A stretch of 64,000 nt of DNA from Streptosporangium lutulentum (GTDB lineage Bacteria > Actinomycetota > Actinomycetes > Streptosporangiales > Streptosporangiaceae), in contig NZ_JAUSQU010000001.1 of assembly GCF_030811455.1 (NCBI RefSeq), positions 682,001 through 746,000 of the forward strand. Reading direction: 5' to 3'. The position numbers and the translations under genes were made by a program. Shown here in pieces: positions 18,757 to 27,266 of this stretch. The first letter of the stretch is position 1. Every line of letters begins with the position of its first letter. A model generated the notes under the pieces. It did not search any database. It was not told the origin of the DNA and was given only the letters and a program-made list of their open reading frames with translations.

Positions 18757-19730
18757 GAGTCCTGGTCACCGGTGGCGCCGGGTTCATCGGTTCTCACTAC
18801 GCCAGGTCCCTGCTGCTCGGCTCCTGGCCGGGCTGCGAGGACGTCCGGCTCACCGTTCTCGACAAGCTCACCTACGCGGGCAACCTCGCCAACCTCGCTC
18901 CCGTCGACGGTCACTCCGGTTACGCGTTCGTGCGAGGTGACATCACCGACGCGCGACTCCTCGCGGACGTCGTTCCCGGGCACGACGTGGTGGTGAACTT
19001 CGCGGCGGAGAGCCACGTCGACCGGTCCATCGCAGGCGCGGACGACTTCGTGACGACGAACGTGCTGGGCACCCAGAGGCTTCTCCGGGCCGCGCTGGAG
19101 GGCGGGGTCCGGACGGTCGTCCAGGTCTCCACCGATGAGGTGTACGGCTCGATCGCGGAGGGGTCCTGGAGCGAGAGCGAGCCGCTGCTTCCGAACTCCC
19201 CCTACTCGGCGGCCAAGGCCGGGGGCGACCTGCTCTGCCGGGCCTATCACCGTACTCACGGGCTCGACGTCCGGGTGACCCGTTGCTCCAACAACTACGG
19301 CCCGTACCAGTATCCCGAGAAGCTGATCCCGCTTTTCGTCACCAACCTCCTCGACGGGGAGAAGGTCCCGCTCTACGGCGACGGACTCAACGTGCGCGAC
19401 TGGCTGCACGTCGACGACCACTGCCGAGGCATCCAGACGGTGCTGGAGAAGGGGGCGCCCGGAGAGGTCTACAACATCGGCGGCGGCGTGGAACTCACCA
19501 ACCGGGAGCTGACCGGGCGGCTGCTGGCCGCCCTCGGCAGGGGGTGGGAGTCGGTCGAGCCCGTGGCCGATCGGCTCGGGCACGACCGCCGCTACTCCGT
19601 CGACTGGACGAAGATCCGTGCCATCGGCTACGAGCCGCGCAAGGACTTCGACGACGGCCTGGCCGAGGTGGTGCGGTGGTACCGGGGCAATCCCCGGTGG
19701 TGGCGCCCGCTCAAGGAACGGACGCCCTGA
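18753..19730 (+). CDS. rmlB: dTDP-glucose 4,6-dehydratase
   Basis: This 325-residue SDR enzyme converts dTDP-glucose to dTDP-4-keto-6-deoxyglucose. It has the NAD site GGAGFIGSHYAR, FAAESHVDRSI, STDEVYG, and the catalytic Tyr and Lys in YSAAKAGGD, followed by RCSNNYGPYQYPEKLIPLF. ATG overlaps the rmlA stop. The product feeds the WecE-type aminotransferase upstream; no rmlC or rmlD was found in the window, so rhamnose is not the obvious product here. Confidence 0.93.
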   Translation: MRVLVTGGAGFIGSHYARSLLLGSWPGCEDVRLTVLDKLTYAGNLANLAPVDGHSGYAFVRGDITDARLLADVVPGHDVVVNFAAESHVDRSIAGADDFVTTNVLGTQRLLRAALEGGVRTVVQVSTDEVYGSIAEGSWSESEPLLPNSPYSAAKAGGDLLCRAYHRTHGLDVRVTRCSNNYGPYQYPEKLIPLFVTNLLDGEKVPLYGDGLNVRDWLHVDDHCRGIQTVLEKGAPGEVYNIGGGVELTNRELTGRLLAALGRGWESVEPVADRLGHDRRYSVDWTKIRAIGYEPRKDFDDGLAEVVRWYRGNPRWWRPLKERTP

Positions 19731-19784
19731 CACCGGACCTGCGTATCAGTCGATCGTGGAGAAACCGATCACGGAAGAACCGCG

Positions 19785-21980
19785 TCAGTCGTGGAAGATC
19801 GGATCGACCCAGTAGTTCGTCGCCTGGTAGCTGCTCATCGGGAAGATGTTGTTCGCGTTGTAGGTGTAGACGCCGTTGCCCCCCGAGGCGCCGTCGGCGA
19901 GGGCGACGAGGTCGCCGTTGGCGTACTGCGAGGTGAAGTAGGGCCGGGTCACCGAGTAGCGGCCGGACGTGGTGTGGTAGGAGGCGATGTAGGTGGTGTT
20001 GGCGGTGATCGCCACCGGTGCCGGGAAGTTGACCTGCTGCCAGCCGGAGGCCGTCTCATTGGTGAAGGGGGCGCTGGCCAGGAGCTGGCCGTTGCTCGCC
20101 CACAGGCTCGCGGTGTGGACGCCGGTGTTCTGCGGGCCCTTGTAGAACCGGATCCCGCTCACCGCCCCGTTCGTCGTCGTCCTGAACTTGACGCCGACGC
20201 TGACCCCCTGCGTGTCGGGCTGAGACGGGACGGCGGGTGTCGCCGTCTCGTTCCACAGGCTGTCGGTCGGGAGGAACACGAGGTCGACCCAGTAGTTCGT
20301 CGCCTGGTGGCTGCCCGTCGGGAAGGTGTTCGTCGCGCCGTAGGTGTAGACGCCGTTGCCCCCGTCGGTGCCGGTGGCGAGGGCGGTGAGTGGCCCGTTG
20401 TTGTACGACGAGGTGAAGTAGGGCCGGGTCACCGAGTAGCGGCCGGACGTGGTGTGGTAGGAGGCGATGTAGGTGGTGTTGGCGGTGATCGCCACCGGTG
20501 TCGGGAAGCTGGCCTCCTGCCAGCCGGAGGCGGTTTCGTTGGTGAAGGTGGCGGTGGACAGGAGCTGGCCGCTGTTCGTCCACAGGCTCCCGGTGTGGGT
20601 GCCGGTGTTCTGCGAGCCCTTGTAGAAGCGGATCGCGGTCACGGTCCCGCCCGTCGACGCCCTGAACTTGACACCGACGGTGATCGCCTGCGGGTCGGGC
20701 TGGGACGGGACGGCGGGGGTCGCCGCCTTGTCCCACAGGCTGTCCGACATGTCCTGGGCAACGGCCGGTGACGTGCTCGGCGCGAAGTGGATCAGGGCTT
20801 CGTTGTCGAAGGTGTCTCCTCCTAGATAGACGGCGACGATCTCGTGCACCCTCGCGGAGAGGTCGGAGACCGTGATCTGGGCGGGACCCGAGCTGCTGTG
20901 CCAGGCCGTGCCGAGGACGGTCGCGCCGTCCTTGAAGACCACCTCGCCGGCGGGCACGACCGGACCGCTGACCGCGTTCACCGTGGCCGTCAGGGTGACC
21001 GCGTCCCCCTTCCACGCGGGGTTGAGCGAGGAGGTCAGGGTCGTGGTGGTCGGTGGGTCGTTCGGCACGGTGATGCGGGTGTGCGGCAGGGTGGTGGTGC
21101 CCTGGAGGGTGACCGTGTCGCCGAGCGCGAAGGCGCGGCCGTTGAGGTTGACGCCGCTGTTCACCGTGACGAAGTTACCCGCGAGGATGTTCCCCCGGAA
21201 GGTGCAGTACGACCCCAGCGTCGCGGTGTCCGTGACCCTCCAGAAGACGTTGTCGGCCTGGGCGCCGCGCAGCAGGCTGATGTTGCTGACGTTCGCCGCG
21301 TTGAGGAGGGTCGACCGGAAGATGAAGACGGCGTCCGGGTCGCCCTGGGCGTCGAGGGTGAGGGTCCCGCTGATCGTGAAGTCGCCGCTGGCGGAGTCGT
21401 AGACGCCCGGCCCTCTCGTTGTTCCGCCCAGCTGGGTGCCCAGGGTGGCGTCGGGCGCGCGTCCGGCGATGTCGTTGTAGGCGGCGAGCGCGTCGGTCTT
21501 GGCCGCCGCCGCGGTGGCGTCCCCCTGGTGTTTGGTCCCCGAGACGGTGCCGGGCGGGAAGCCGAACACCGTGGCACCCGGGCTCACTCCCAGGTCGCCG
21601 GTCACGTCGGTGGAGTTCACGTTGGTGACCGAGACCCCGGCCAGCACTCCGAACGGGGCGGCGTCGCCGAGGTCCACCGGAGCGGCCGCGCTCGCGTTCG
21701 CCGCTGTGCCGACGACCGCGCCCGTCGCGAGGGCGACGGCCACGGACGCCCCCAGCAGGGCGCGGCGGATGCCTCCCGGGAGAAGCCGGGAGAGCGGCAG
21801 GACTCGGGAACGTCTGGCGTCGATCATGGGTGCGGTGGCGCGTCGCGTGACCTCCGCGCCGCGGGCGTTCGTCTCCTCAGGGCTCTCCGGAGGCCGTTCG
21901 GCGCTTGCCTCGTGCTCCGGTCCCGAGGGCGCGGCCGTGTCGGCCGTCCGATCGAGCGCGTCGCGTATGGATTTGCGCAT
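19785..21980 (-). CDS. Secreted ice-binding-like (DUF3494) protein with Ig-like and two DUF4082 domains
   Basis: This 731-residue exported protein starts at ATG 21980, nine bases after GAGGAG (a TTG at 21989 is the alternative). The long N-terminal region of about 75 residues precedes a membrane-crossing signal (RRALLGASVAVALATGAVV). Residues 95-310 are the DUF3494 beta-helix (APFGVLAGVSVTNVN, TVFGFPPGTVSGTKH, DAVFIFRSTLL, GNILAGNFVTV), first known from ice-binding proteins but common in non-freezing actinomycetes as an adhesin-like fold. An Ig-like repeat (TTTLTSSLNPAWKGDAVTL) covers about 315-410, then two 160-residue DUF4082 domains follow. Adhesion or surface-matrix binding is inferred. 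It faces rmlB across only 54 bases. Confidence 0.85.
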   Translation of the reverse strand: MRKSIRDALDRTADTAAPSGPEHEASAERPPESPEETNARGAEVTRRATAPMIDARRSRVLPLSRLLPGGIRRALLGASVAVALATGAVVGTAANASAAAPVDLGDAAPFGVLAGVSVTNVNSTDVTGDLGVSPGATVFGFPPGTVSGTKHQGDATAAAAKTDALAAYNDIAGRAPDATLGTQLGGTTRGPGVYDSASGDFTISGTLTLDAQGDPDAVFIFRSTLLNAANVSNISLLRGAQADNVFWRVTDTATLGSYCTFRGNILAGNFVTVNSGVNLNGRAFALGDTVTLQGTTTLPHTRITVPNDPPTTTTLTSSLNPAWKGDAVTLTATVNAVSGPVVPAGEVVFKDGATVLGTAWHSSSGPAQITVSDLSARVHEIVAVYLGGDTFDNEALIHFAPSTSPAVAQDMSDSLWDKAATPAVPSQPDPQAITVGVKFRASTGGTVTAIRFYKGSQNTGTHTGSLWTNSGQLLSTATFTNETASGWQEASFPTPVAITANTTYIASYHTTSGRYSVTRPYFTSSYNNGPLTALATGTDGGNGVYTYGATNTFPTGSHQATNYWVDLVFLPTDSLWNETATPAVPSQPDTQGVSVGVKFRTTTNGAVSGIRFYKGPQNTGVHTASLWASNGQLLASAPFTNETASGWQQVNFPAPVAITANTTYIASYHTTSGRYSVTRPYFTSQYANGDLVALADGASGGNGVYTYNANNIFPMSSYQATNYWVDPIFHD
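19801..20750 (-). repeat. Two 480-bp tandem coding repeats (DUF4082)
   Basis: The block TCGACCCAGTAGTTCGTCGCC recurs with a 480-base period at about 19804 and 20284. The units match each other closely and resemble the three units at 10027-11440 in an otherwise unrelated protein. Confidence 0.88.
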
Positions 21981-22614
21981 GCGACACAACTCCTCACTTG
22001 TCTCGTGCTGTGCCAGGCGCCCGGGAGTACCCGTCGCCTGCGACCTGCCATGGATGAATTGAGGTTTTTTCGAGCTTCTATGTGATTTTTCGCATCAATC
22101 ACAAGAGGTGACTGAAGATCGCCGACAATAGAGATCGCCGGAATATCGCCACACCGGTGAAAGGCGTCACGAAATACGTTGACGACTGTGCCCTGGCGAG
22201 TGGTGTGGGAGAGCTTGTGCGCGATCGGAGAAGTCGCATCTTGATATATGGCTGGTAGAAAATTTACTCACCGATACTTCCAAATATCACTTACTTTTAG
22301 GCGCTAAAGTGACCTTCATGCCTGTTCGGGGAGTCGTTTGTGTATGGGTGGCTCCCGGCTCGTCGCGCGCCCGCCCGTTTATTCTCCGTGGTCCGCGATA
22401 TGCGGATAAAAAATATATTTGTTTATCTAGGGTAATCGTGTGACGTTTGGATGATTTTTTTCGTGTTATCGATGGCAGGCCTGGCCTCGTTCAAGGTGTC
22501 TGCCGGACCCGGATCGTAGGCGACACGCCCGAGTGGCGGTGAAATCGGTGGCGTGGGAAAGCGCGGCTCCTACAGTCGGGTCGTATCTCATATCGAAGCG
22601 ACGGGGGTTCTGGC
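21981..22614. promoter_or_regulatory. A+T-rich intergenic region
   Basis: No gene is supported in these 634 bases, which lie between a leftward secreted-protein gene and a rightward sugar dehydrogenase. Bases 22070-22460 are strikingly A+T-rich for this DNA (runs such as GATAAAAAATATATTTG and GATGATTTTTTTCG). Divergent promoters are expected; binding by an Lsr2-like silencer is possible. I saw no riboswitch I could name. Confidence 0.4.
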
Positions 22615-23874
22615 ATGGGGGAGAAACTGGTCGTGGTGGGCCAGGGGTACGTTGGTCTACCTCTGGCGATGAGGGCGGTCGAGGCGGGATTCGACGTCGT
22701 GGGAATCGACGTGGACGAGTGGCGGGTCAAGCGGCTGAACGCGGCCGAGTCCTACGTCGAGGACATAAGTGACGAGGTGCTGGCCGCCGCCCAGCTTTCC
22801 GGCCGCTACCTGGCCAGCACCGACTACGCCGACGCGGAGGCGTTCGACGTCTGCGTGATAACGGTGCCGACGCCCCTCAGTGAGGGCGCTCCCGATCTTC
22901 GCCACATCGGCTCGGCGGGCCGGTCGGTTGCCCCCCTGCTGCGGCCGGGCGCCACGGTGATCCTGGAGTCGACCACCTATCCCGGAACCACCGAGGAATA
23001 TCTCCGGCCGCTTCTCGAGGAGGGCTCCGGGCTGCGGACGCCGGAGGACTTCTTCCTGGGCTACAGCCCGGAGCGGATCGACCCGGGCAACACGCGCTGG
23101 CGTCTGGAGAACACGCCGAAGGTCGTGTCCGGGATCGACGAGGCCTCCCTGAAGAGGGTCCAGGCGTTCTACGGGCTCCTCGTGCAGCCGATCGTGCCCG
23201 TTTCCTCGCTTCAAGTGGCCGAGTTGTGCAAGCTCCTGGAGAACACCTTCAGGCACGTCAACATCGCGCTGGTAAACGAACTGTCGATCTTCGCGCAGCA
23301 GCTCGGGATCGATGTCTGGGAGGCCATCGACGCCGCCTCCACCAAGCCCTTCGGCTACATGCGCTTCACCCCCGGGCCCGGAGTCGGCGGGCACTGCCTG
23401 CCGATCGACCCGTCGTACCTGTCGTGGAAGGTCAAGCGCAGCCTGGGGCGCAACTTCCGGTTCGTGGAGCTGGCGAACGACATCAACGACCACATGCCAG
23501 ATCATGTTGTGAACCGGCTGATCCTCGCGTTGAACCAGCGGTGCAAGTCGCTCAAGGACAGCCGGATCCTCGTGCTCGGGCTCGCCTACAAGAAGAACGC
23601 GGGAGACTGCCGGGAGTCGCCCGCGATCGACGTGGCCAGGGCGCTGTGCAAGCTGGGTGCGAAGGTGCGGGCCGTGGATCCCCACGTGGACGGCTGCCTG
23701 TTGCCGACGGGCATCGAGATCGTCGAGTCGGTGCCCCGGGAGCTGGCCCGGGCGGACGCGGTGGTGATCCTCACCGATCACGACTGCTTCGACTACGAGC
23801 TGATCCAGCGGTCGAGCGACTTCGTCTTCGACACGCGGAACCGCTGCGCCGGGCCCAACGTGGAGCGGCTATGA
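22615..23874 (+). CDS. Nucleotide-sugar (UDP-HexNAc) 6-dehydrogenase, WecC/WbpA type
   Basis: This 419-residue enzyme oxidises C6 of a UDP-sugar to the uronic acid using NAD. The N-terminal Rossmann motif is GQGYVGLPLAMRAVEAGFDV, the middle contains ESTTYPGTTEEYL and FFLGYSPERIDPGN, the catalytic Cys is in GGHCLPIDPSYLSWK, and the third domain has LGLAYKKNAGDCRESPA. FFLGYSPERIDPGN favours UDP-GlcNAc or UDP-ManNAc dehydrogenases over UDP-glucose dehydrogenase, but the substrate cannot be fixed from sequence alone. GGGGG lies seven bases before the ATG. The stop overlaps the convergent neighbour by six bases. Confidence 0.87.
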   Translation: MGEKLVVVGQGYVGLPLAMRAVEAGFDVVGIDVDEWRVKRLNAAESYVEDISDEVLAAAQLSGRYLASTDYADAEAFDVCVITVPTPLSEGAPDLRHIGSAGRSVAPLLRPGATVILESTTYPGTTEEYLRPLLEEGSGLRTPEDFFLGYSPERIDPGNTRWRLENTPKVVSGIDEASLKRVQAFYGLLVQPIVPVSSLQVAELCKLLENTFRHVNIALVNELSIFAQQLGIDVWEAIDAASTKPFGYMRFTPGPGVGGHCLPIDPSYLSWKVKRSLGRNFRFVELANDINDHMPDHVVNRLILALNQRCKSLKDSRILVLGLAYKKNAGDCRESPAIDVARALCKLGAKVRAVDPHVDGCLLPTGIEIVESVPRELARADAVVILTDHDCFDYELIQRSSDFVFDTRNRCAGPNVERL

Positions 23875-24252
23875 CCTCATGACGCGAGCGATGAGCTCTT
23901 CGACCTGGGTGTTGAGCCTGGAGCCGCGCGGCCACCCGGCGTAGTGGGTCAGGAAGACGACGATCTCGCGGAGCTCCGCGGGGGTGAGGTCCCCGGTCCG
24001 CAGCGCCGCGTCGAGCTGGACCTCGATCGCGTCGTCCAGGCCCTGGGCGACGAGGAGGCCGAGGAGCATCAGCCGGCGGTCGCGAACCGTGAGCACGTCC
24101 CTGGACCACACCTCGGCGAACAGGTGCTCGACGGTCATTCCGAGGAAGTCGCCGGGCTCGTCACCGATGTGGTCACCGCCGTTCACCCGCCTCATGACCT
24201 CCAGCCCGCGGATCCGGCGATCGGGAGTGGGATTGTTCGCATGGTCGCTCAT
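23869..24252 (-). CDS. Carboxymuconolactone decarboxylase family protein
   Basis: This 127-residue protein has the CMD fold: FAEVWSRDVLTVRDRRLMLLG, then a helical hairpin with GDLTPAELREIVVFLTHYAGWPRG. It lacks a CxxC, so it is unlike AhpD peroxidases and closer to the PcaC branch, though the surroundings give no aromatic-degradation pathway. ATG 24252 has GGAG five bases upstream; longer frames to 24360 have no such site. It is divergent from the SDR gene at 24595, which may share its control. Confidence 0.8.
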   Translation of the reverse strand: MSDHANNPTPDRRIRGLEVMRRVNGGDHIGDEPGDFLGMTVEHLFAEVWSRDVLTVRDRRLMLLGLLVAQGLDDAIEVQLDAALRTGDLTPAELREIVVFLTHYAGWPRGSRLNTQVEELIARVMRS

Positions 24253-24370
24253 GGAGACTCCGAGTACGTCAGCCAAGCCGGTCGGGGGGCGGGAGCGGTG
24301 AGGGCCTCGCCCCCTCATCCTTCGCCGGTTCCAGCGCCAGATACAGCTCCCCATCATCAAGCATCCCGAT

Positions 24371-24384
24371 ACATAGCTATATGT
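24371..24384. promoter_or_regulatory. Imperfect palindrome in the CMD/SDR divergent region
   Basis: ACATAGCTATATGT lies near the middle of the 342-base gap 24253-24594 between the divergent decarboxylase-like and SDR genes. The ATAGCTAT core is self-complementary. It is a plausible operator. The remainder of the gap contains no supported gene. Confidence 0.3.
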
Positions 24385-24594
24385 CGTGCCGAGGCTCCTT
24401 TGGCGTTACAGGGACATCGCCTCGCACGGCGTGGGCGCGCTCTCGCGTGACGGCGCCCGCCGTTGTCGTGGACGCGACGGCCTGGCCGTCCGGCTCGCGG
24501 GAGGTGCCCGAGGTTCCATTCCCTTGAATCGCGCAGGCGACACCTTCCCCCCACAATAAGTGCGATTCCATACATGCTGCGAAAGGGAAAGCCA

Positions 24595-25323
24595 ATGGGA
24601 TGCGTCCTGGTCACCGGAGCCTCACGAGGGCTCGGCGCCGCCATCGCCGTCCGGCTCGGGGAGGACGGCTGGACGGTCGCGCTCAACTACGCCCACGACA
24701 CCGAGGGGGCCACCGCGGTCGCCGAGCGCGTCGCCGCGGCCGGGGGGAAGGCGCATCTGGCCCGTTTCGACGTGACCGACGAGGAGTCGGTACGGAGGGG
24801 CGTCGCCGAGGCGGTCGAGCAGGCGGGTCCGATCGAGGTCGTGGTCAACAACGCGACCGGGCCGCAGCCGCTGATCCCCATCGGGGAGCAGACCTGGGAC
24901 GACCATCTGGACCAGCTGCGGTTCTTCGTCAAGGCGCCGCTGCTGATCCTGCACGCCGTACTGCCGGGGATGCGCGAGGCCTCCTCGGGCCGGATCATCA
25001 ACGTGGGCAGCGAGGTCGTGGACCTGGGCAATCCCGAGATGGGGCACTACGTCTCGGCGAAGGCGGCCATGCACGGGCTGACCCGTTCCTGGGCCAACGA
25101 GCTCGGCGGGGAGGGGATCACCGTCAACACGGTCGAGCCCGGCTGGATACCGGTGGAACGGCACGAGGGCATGGACGTCGGGGACTACCCGCAACGGGTG
25201 CCGCTGGGACGGATGGGCGTGCCCGCCGAGGTGGCCGACGTGGTCGCCTTCCTCGCCTCGCCCGGCGCCCGCTTCGTCACCGGGCAGCGTCTCGCTGTCA
25301 ACGGCGGCAGGACGATGTCCTGA
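24595..25323 (+). CDS. Short-chain dehydrogenase/reductase (FabG-like)
   Basis: This 242-residue SDR has the cofactor motif TGASRGLG, the structural VVNNATG, a Ser in INVGSEVV and the catalytic YVSAK, with PGWIPV and the closing FVTGQRLAVNGG. It would reduce or oxidise a carbonyl or alcohol with NAD(P)H; the substrate is unknown. ATG 24595 is chosen because the Rossmann strand starts directly (MGCVLVTG) and GGGA lies upstream; ATG 24574 would add seven residues. Confidence 0.87.
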   Translation: MGCVLVTGASRGLGAAIAVRLGEDGWTVALNYAHDTEGATAVAERVAAAGGKAHLARFDVTDEESVRRGVAEAVEQAGPIEVVVNNATGPQPLIPIGEQTWDDHLDQLRFFVKAPLLILHAVLPGMREASSGRIINVGSEVVDLGNPEMGHYVSAKAAMHGLTRSWANELGGEGITVNTVEPGWIPVERHEGMDVGDYPQRVPLGRMGVPAEVADVVAFLASPGARFVTGQRLAVNGGRTMS

Positions 25324-25421
25324 CGGATCCCGGCTCCTCCGTCGCCGGACATCGGCGGAGGCGCGAGAGAGCTCTCGCGACCGGAGTGGGGCTCGCCGGC
25401 GGGCGGCCGCCGCGCCGAAGG

Positions 25422-25455
25422 CTCCGGGGGAACCGGCGACCCGGTTCCCCCGGAG
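25422..25455. terminator. Strong bidirectional hairpin
   Basis: A perfect 15-bp stem (CTCCGGGGGAACCGG and its complement) with a CGAC loop lies 5 bases beyond the stop of the leftward DUF397 gene and about 100 bases beyond the SDR stop. It would end transcription from both sides. A second, shorter hairpin (CGCGAGAG/CTCTCGCG) is at 25362-25379. Confidence 0.75.
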
Positions 25456-25460
25456 GTCAA

Positions 25461-25691
25461 TCAGTCGAACTCGCCGTCCTTGACACCGCCGACGAAGGCG
25501 TTCCACTCGCTTCGAGTGAAGGCCAGGGCCGGGCCGTCCGGGTCTTTGGAGTCGCGGACGAGGTAGAGCTCATCGGCGTCCGCCTTGTGCCCGGCCACGG
25601 CCGGGTCACCTGGAACGACCGCCACTTCCACGCAGTCCCCTCCGTTGGTGCTGCGGCCGCTCTTGCGCCAGGCGGCATTGGACAGATCCAT
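25461..25691 (-). CDS. DUF397-domain protein (BldB/WhiJ-associated type)
   Basis: This 76-residue protein runs WRKSGRSTNGGDCVEVAVV, then LVRDSKDPDGPALAF and SEWNAFVGGVKDGEFD, the complete DUF397 pattern. These small proteins accompany XRE-DUF5753 regulators in actinomycetes, where they modulate development and secondary metabolism by protein contact. ATG 25691 follows GAGGG by six bases; a GTG at 25706 is possible. It lies 27 bases downstream of its regulator gene in the same orientation. Confidence 0.88.
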   Translation of the reverse strand: MDLSNAAWRKSGRSTNGGDCVEVAVVPGDPAVAGHKADADELYLVRDSKDPDGPALAFTRSEWNAFVGGVKDGEFD

Positions 25692-25718
25692 CGTGGACCC
25701 TCGCACTCTTTCTTCCTT

Positions 25719-26591
25719 CTATGAGCTGGGGTTGGAAAATCTCTTCGCCATCTGGGCGATGAAGGCGATCGAGGCCTCCGGTTCGAGAGCGAGTGCTGAC
25801 AGGCTCCCGAACATGGAGACGTATCGGCGCACTTCCTCCGGGTTGTCAGGTACGAGCCCGCTCGCGGCCTGCTCGAGGTAGAGCAGGTCGGGATCTTCCG
25901 GTTCCGGAAAGCTGAGCAGGCAGAACTTGCCGTCCATCGCCGCGTGCGCTCCGGCGGAGAAGGGGAGGACCCGGATCTCCACGTTGGGCAGGCGGCTGAG
26001 GTCGATCAGGTGTTCCAGCTGCTCGGACATGATCTCGCGGCTGCCGATCTGACGCCGGATTACTGCCTCGTCGAGCACCGCGACGAGTTGGATCGGGTCC
26101 CCGGGACCGTGCAGCAGTCGCTGACGCGAGATGCGCACGGAGACCTGCTCCTCGACCTCGGAGGGGTCATGGATCATGGAGGTCGCCTTGGTCACAGCAC
26201 GTGCGTACGGTTCGGTCTGCATCAGGCCGGGGACGACCAGCGGCTCGTACGAACGCACGAGTGACGCCTCCGCCTCCAGCCCGATGTAGGAGTCGAAGCC
26301 GGGTTTGAGGGTCTGGCGGTGCTGATGCCACCAGCCCCGCCGCCGGGCTTCGACAGCCATCTGGATCAGGGAGTCCCGCGCCTCCCCGGTCACGCCGTAC
26401 ACCTCGGTGAGGGCCGACACGTCGGAGGGCTTGGGACGGGTCAGGCCCGTCTCGTATCTCCATACGGTGGTGTCGGTGGAGCCGATCCGCTCGGCCACCT
26501 CCACCCGTGACAGCCCACTGCTCTGTCGCAGACGATTGAGTTCAGCCATCAGGCGGCGATGCCGGGCCGTGGGGCTGCGCCGAGAAGCCAC
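25719..26591 (-). CDS. XRE-family regulator with DUF5753 domain (WhiJ-like)
   Basis: This 290-residue protein has a helix-turn-helix at about 15-70 (LNRLRQSSGLSRVEVAERIG, TDTTVWRYETG) and a DUF5753 domain over the rest (VRSYEPLVVPGLMQTEPYAR, LLYLEQAASGL). WhiJ-like proteins bind DNA and act with a DUF397 partner. The start is GTG 26591, seven bases after GGAGG. The divergent gene is an RsbW-like ATPase, completing the common three-gene arrangement. Autoregulation through the inverted GTTCTATYA sites upstream is likely. Confidence 0.9.
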   Translation of the reverse strand: MASRRSPTARHRRLMAELNRLRQSSGLSRVEVAERIGSTDTTVWRYETGLTRPKPSDVSALTEVYGVTGEARDSLIQMAVEARRRGWWHQHRQTLKPGFDSYIGLEAEASLVRSYEPLVVPGLMQTEPYARAVTKATSMIHDPSEVEEQVSVRISRQRLLHGPGDPIQLVAVLDEAVIRRQIGSREIMSEQLEHLIDLSRLPNVEIRVLPFSAGAHAAMDGKFCLLSFPEPEDPDLLYLEQAASGLVPDNPEEVRRYVSMFGSLSALALEPEASIAFIAQMAKRFSNPSS

Positions 26592-26607
26592 GCATCTACC
26601 TCCCTCC

Positions 26608-26666
26608 GTTCTATTACAGGAAAACTGTGGAATCTCAACATGAGGTATTGCAGTCCTTGATAGAAC
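26608..26666. promoter_or_regulatory. Paired inverted GTTCTATYA sites in the WhiJ-type divergent region
   Basis: GTTCTATTA at 26608-26616 is repeated inverted as TGATAGAAC at 26658-26666, both inside the region between the regulator gene and the ATPase gene. The centre-to-centre distance is 50 bases. They are candidate operators for the XRE regulator. Confidence 0.4.
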
Positions 26667-26742
26667 AGTTCACCGTGAGTGAGTGTGCCATCCCGGAGCG
26701 CGATGTGCATGTGAACCGTGCATGTCGGGGAACGAGGTAACC

Positions 26743-27150
26743 ATGACGACCGGACGCCAGACCGTCTCGCCTGGAGCGACGGTCACCCTGCGAGGGGTGC
26801 CGGAATCGGTGGCGGTGGCGCGGCACCGGGTCAGGGAGCTCCTGGGGGAGGGGCATCCCGCGTCCGACGACGTCGTCCTGCTGGTCAGCGAGGTGGTGAC
26901 GAATTCGGTGGTCCACTCCAGATCGAGCGGCGGCGGCAGGGTGGCGATGACCGTGGCGGTGGGGCCGGAGGCCGTGCTGGTGGAGGTGCGCGACGTCGGA
27001 TCGGGGACGTCGGTGCCACACGTGCGCAACGACCCGGAGGCGGAGAACGGCCGGGGCATGTTCCTGGTGGACCTGCTCGCGGCGCGATGGGGAATTAGGG
27101 ACGACGTTTCCCAGGGATTCAGGACGCTCTGGTTCGAGGTCGATTTCTGA
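26743..27150 (+). CDS. RsbW-like ATP-binding protein (HATPase_c)
   Basis: This 135-residue protein has the GHKL ATP-binding boxes: SEVVTNSVVHS (N box), VRDVGSG (G1) and GRGMFLVDLLAARWG (G2). It has no kinase dimerisation domain, as in anti-sigma factors of the RsbW/SpoIIAB group and the AbaA-locus ATPases of Streptomyces. ATG 26743 follows GAGG; in-frame starts at 26683 and 26722 look weaker. Its place opposite a WhiJ-type regulator suggests a joint developmental or stress switch; its partner protein is unknown. Confidence 0.88.
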   Translation: MTTGRQTVSPGATVTLRGVPESVAVARHRVRELLGEGHPASDDVVLLVSEVVTNSVVHSRSSGGGRVAMTVAVGPEAVLVEVRDVGSGTSVPHVRNDPEAENGRGMFLVDLLAARWGIRDDVSQGFRTLWFEVDF

Positions 27151-27266
27151 CTGCGGAGAAGCTCATAGAAACCTTTAAAGTTGGGTCTTTCCGGATCGAC
27201 GTGGTTGCTTGACTCTCAGTGTTGGCGCGTGAAAACTCCTAGATCATGTGCCTGGGGAGAATGCGG

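Noticed and set aside
22533-22772. Small plus-strand frame overlapping the dehydrogenase start
   Set aside because: Out of frame with a clear enzyme start and without ribosome site.
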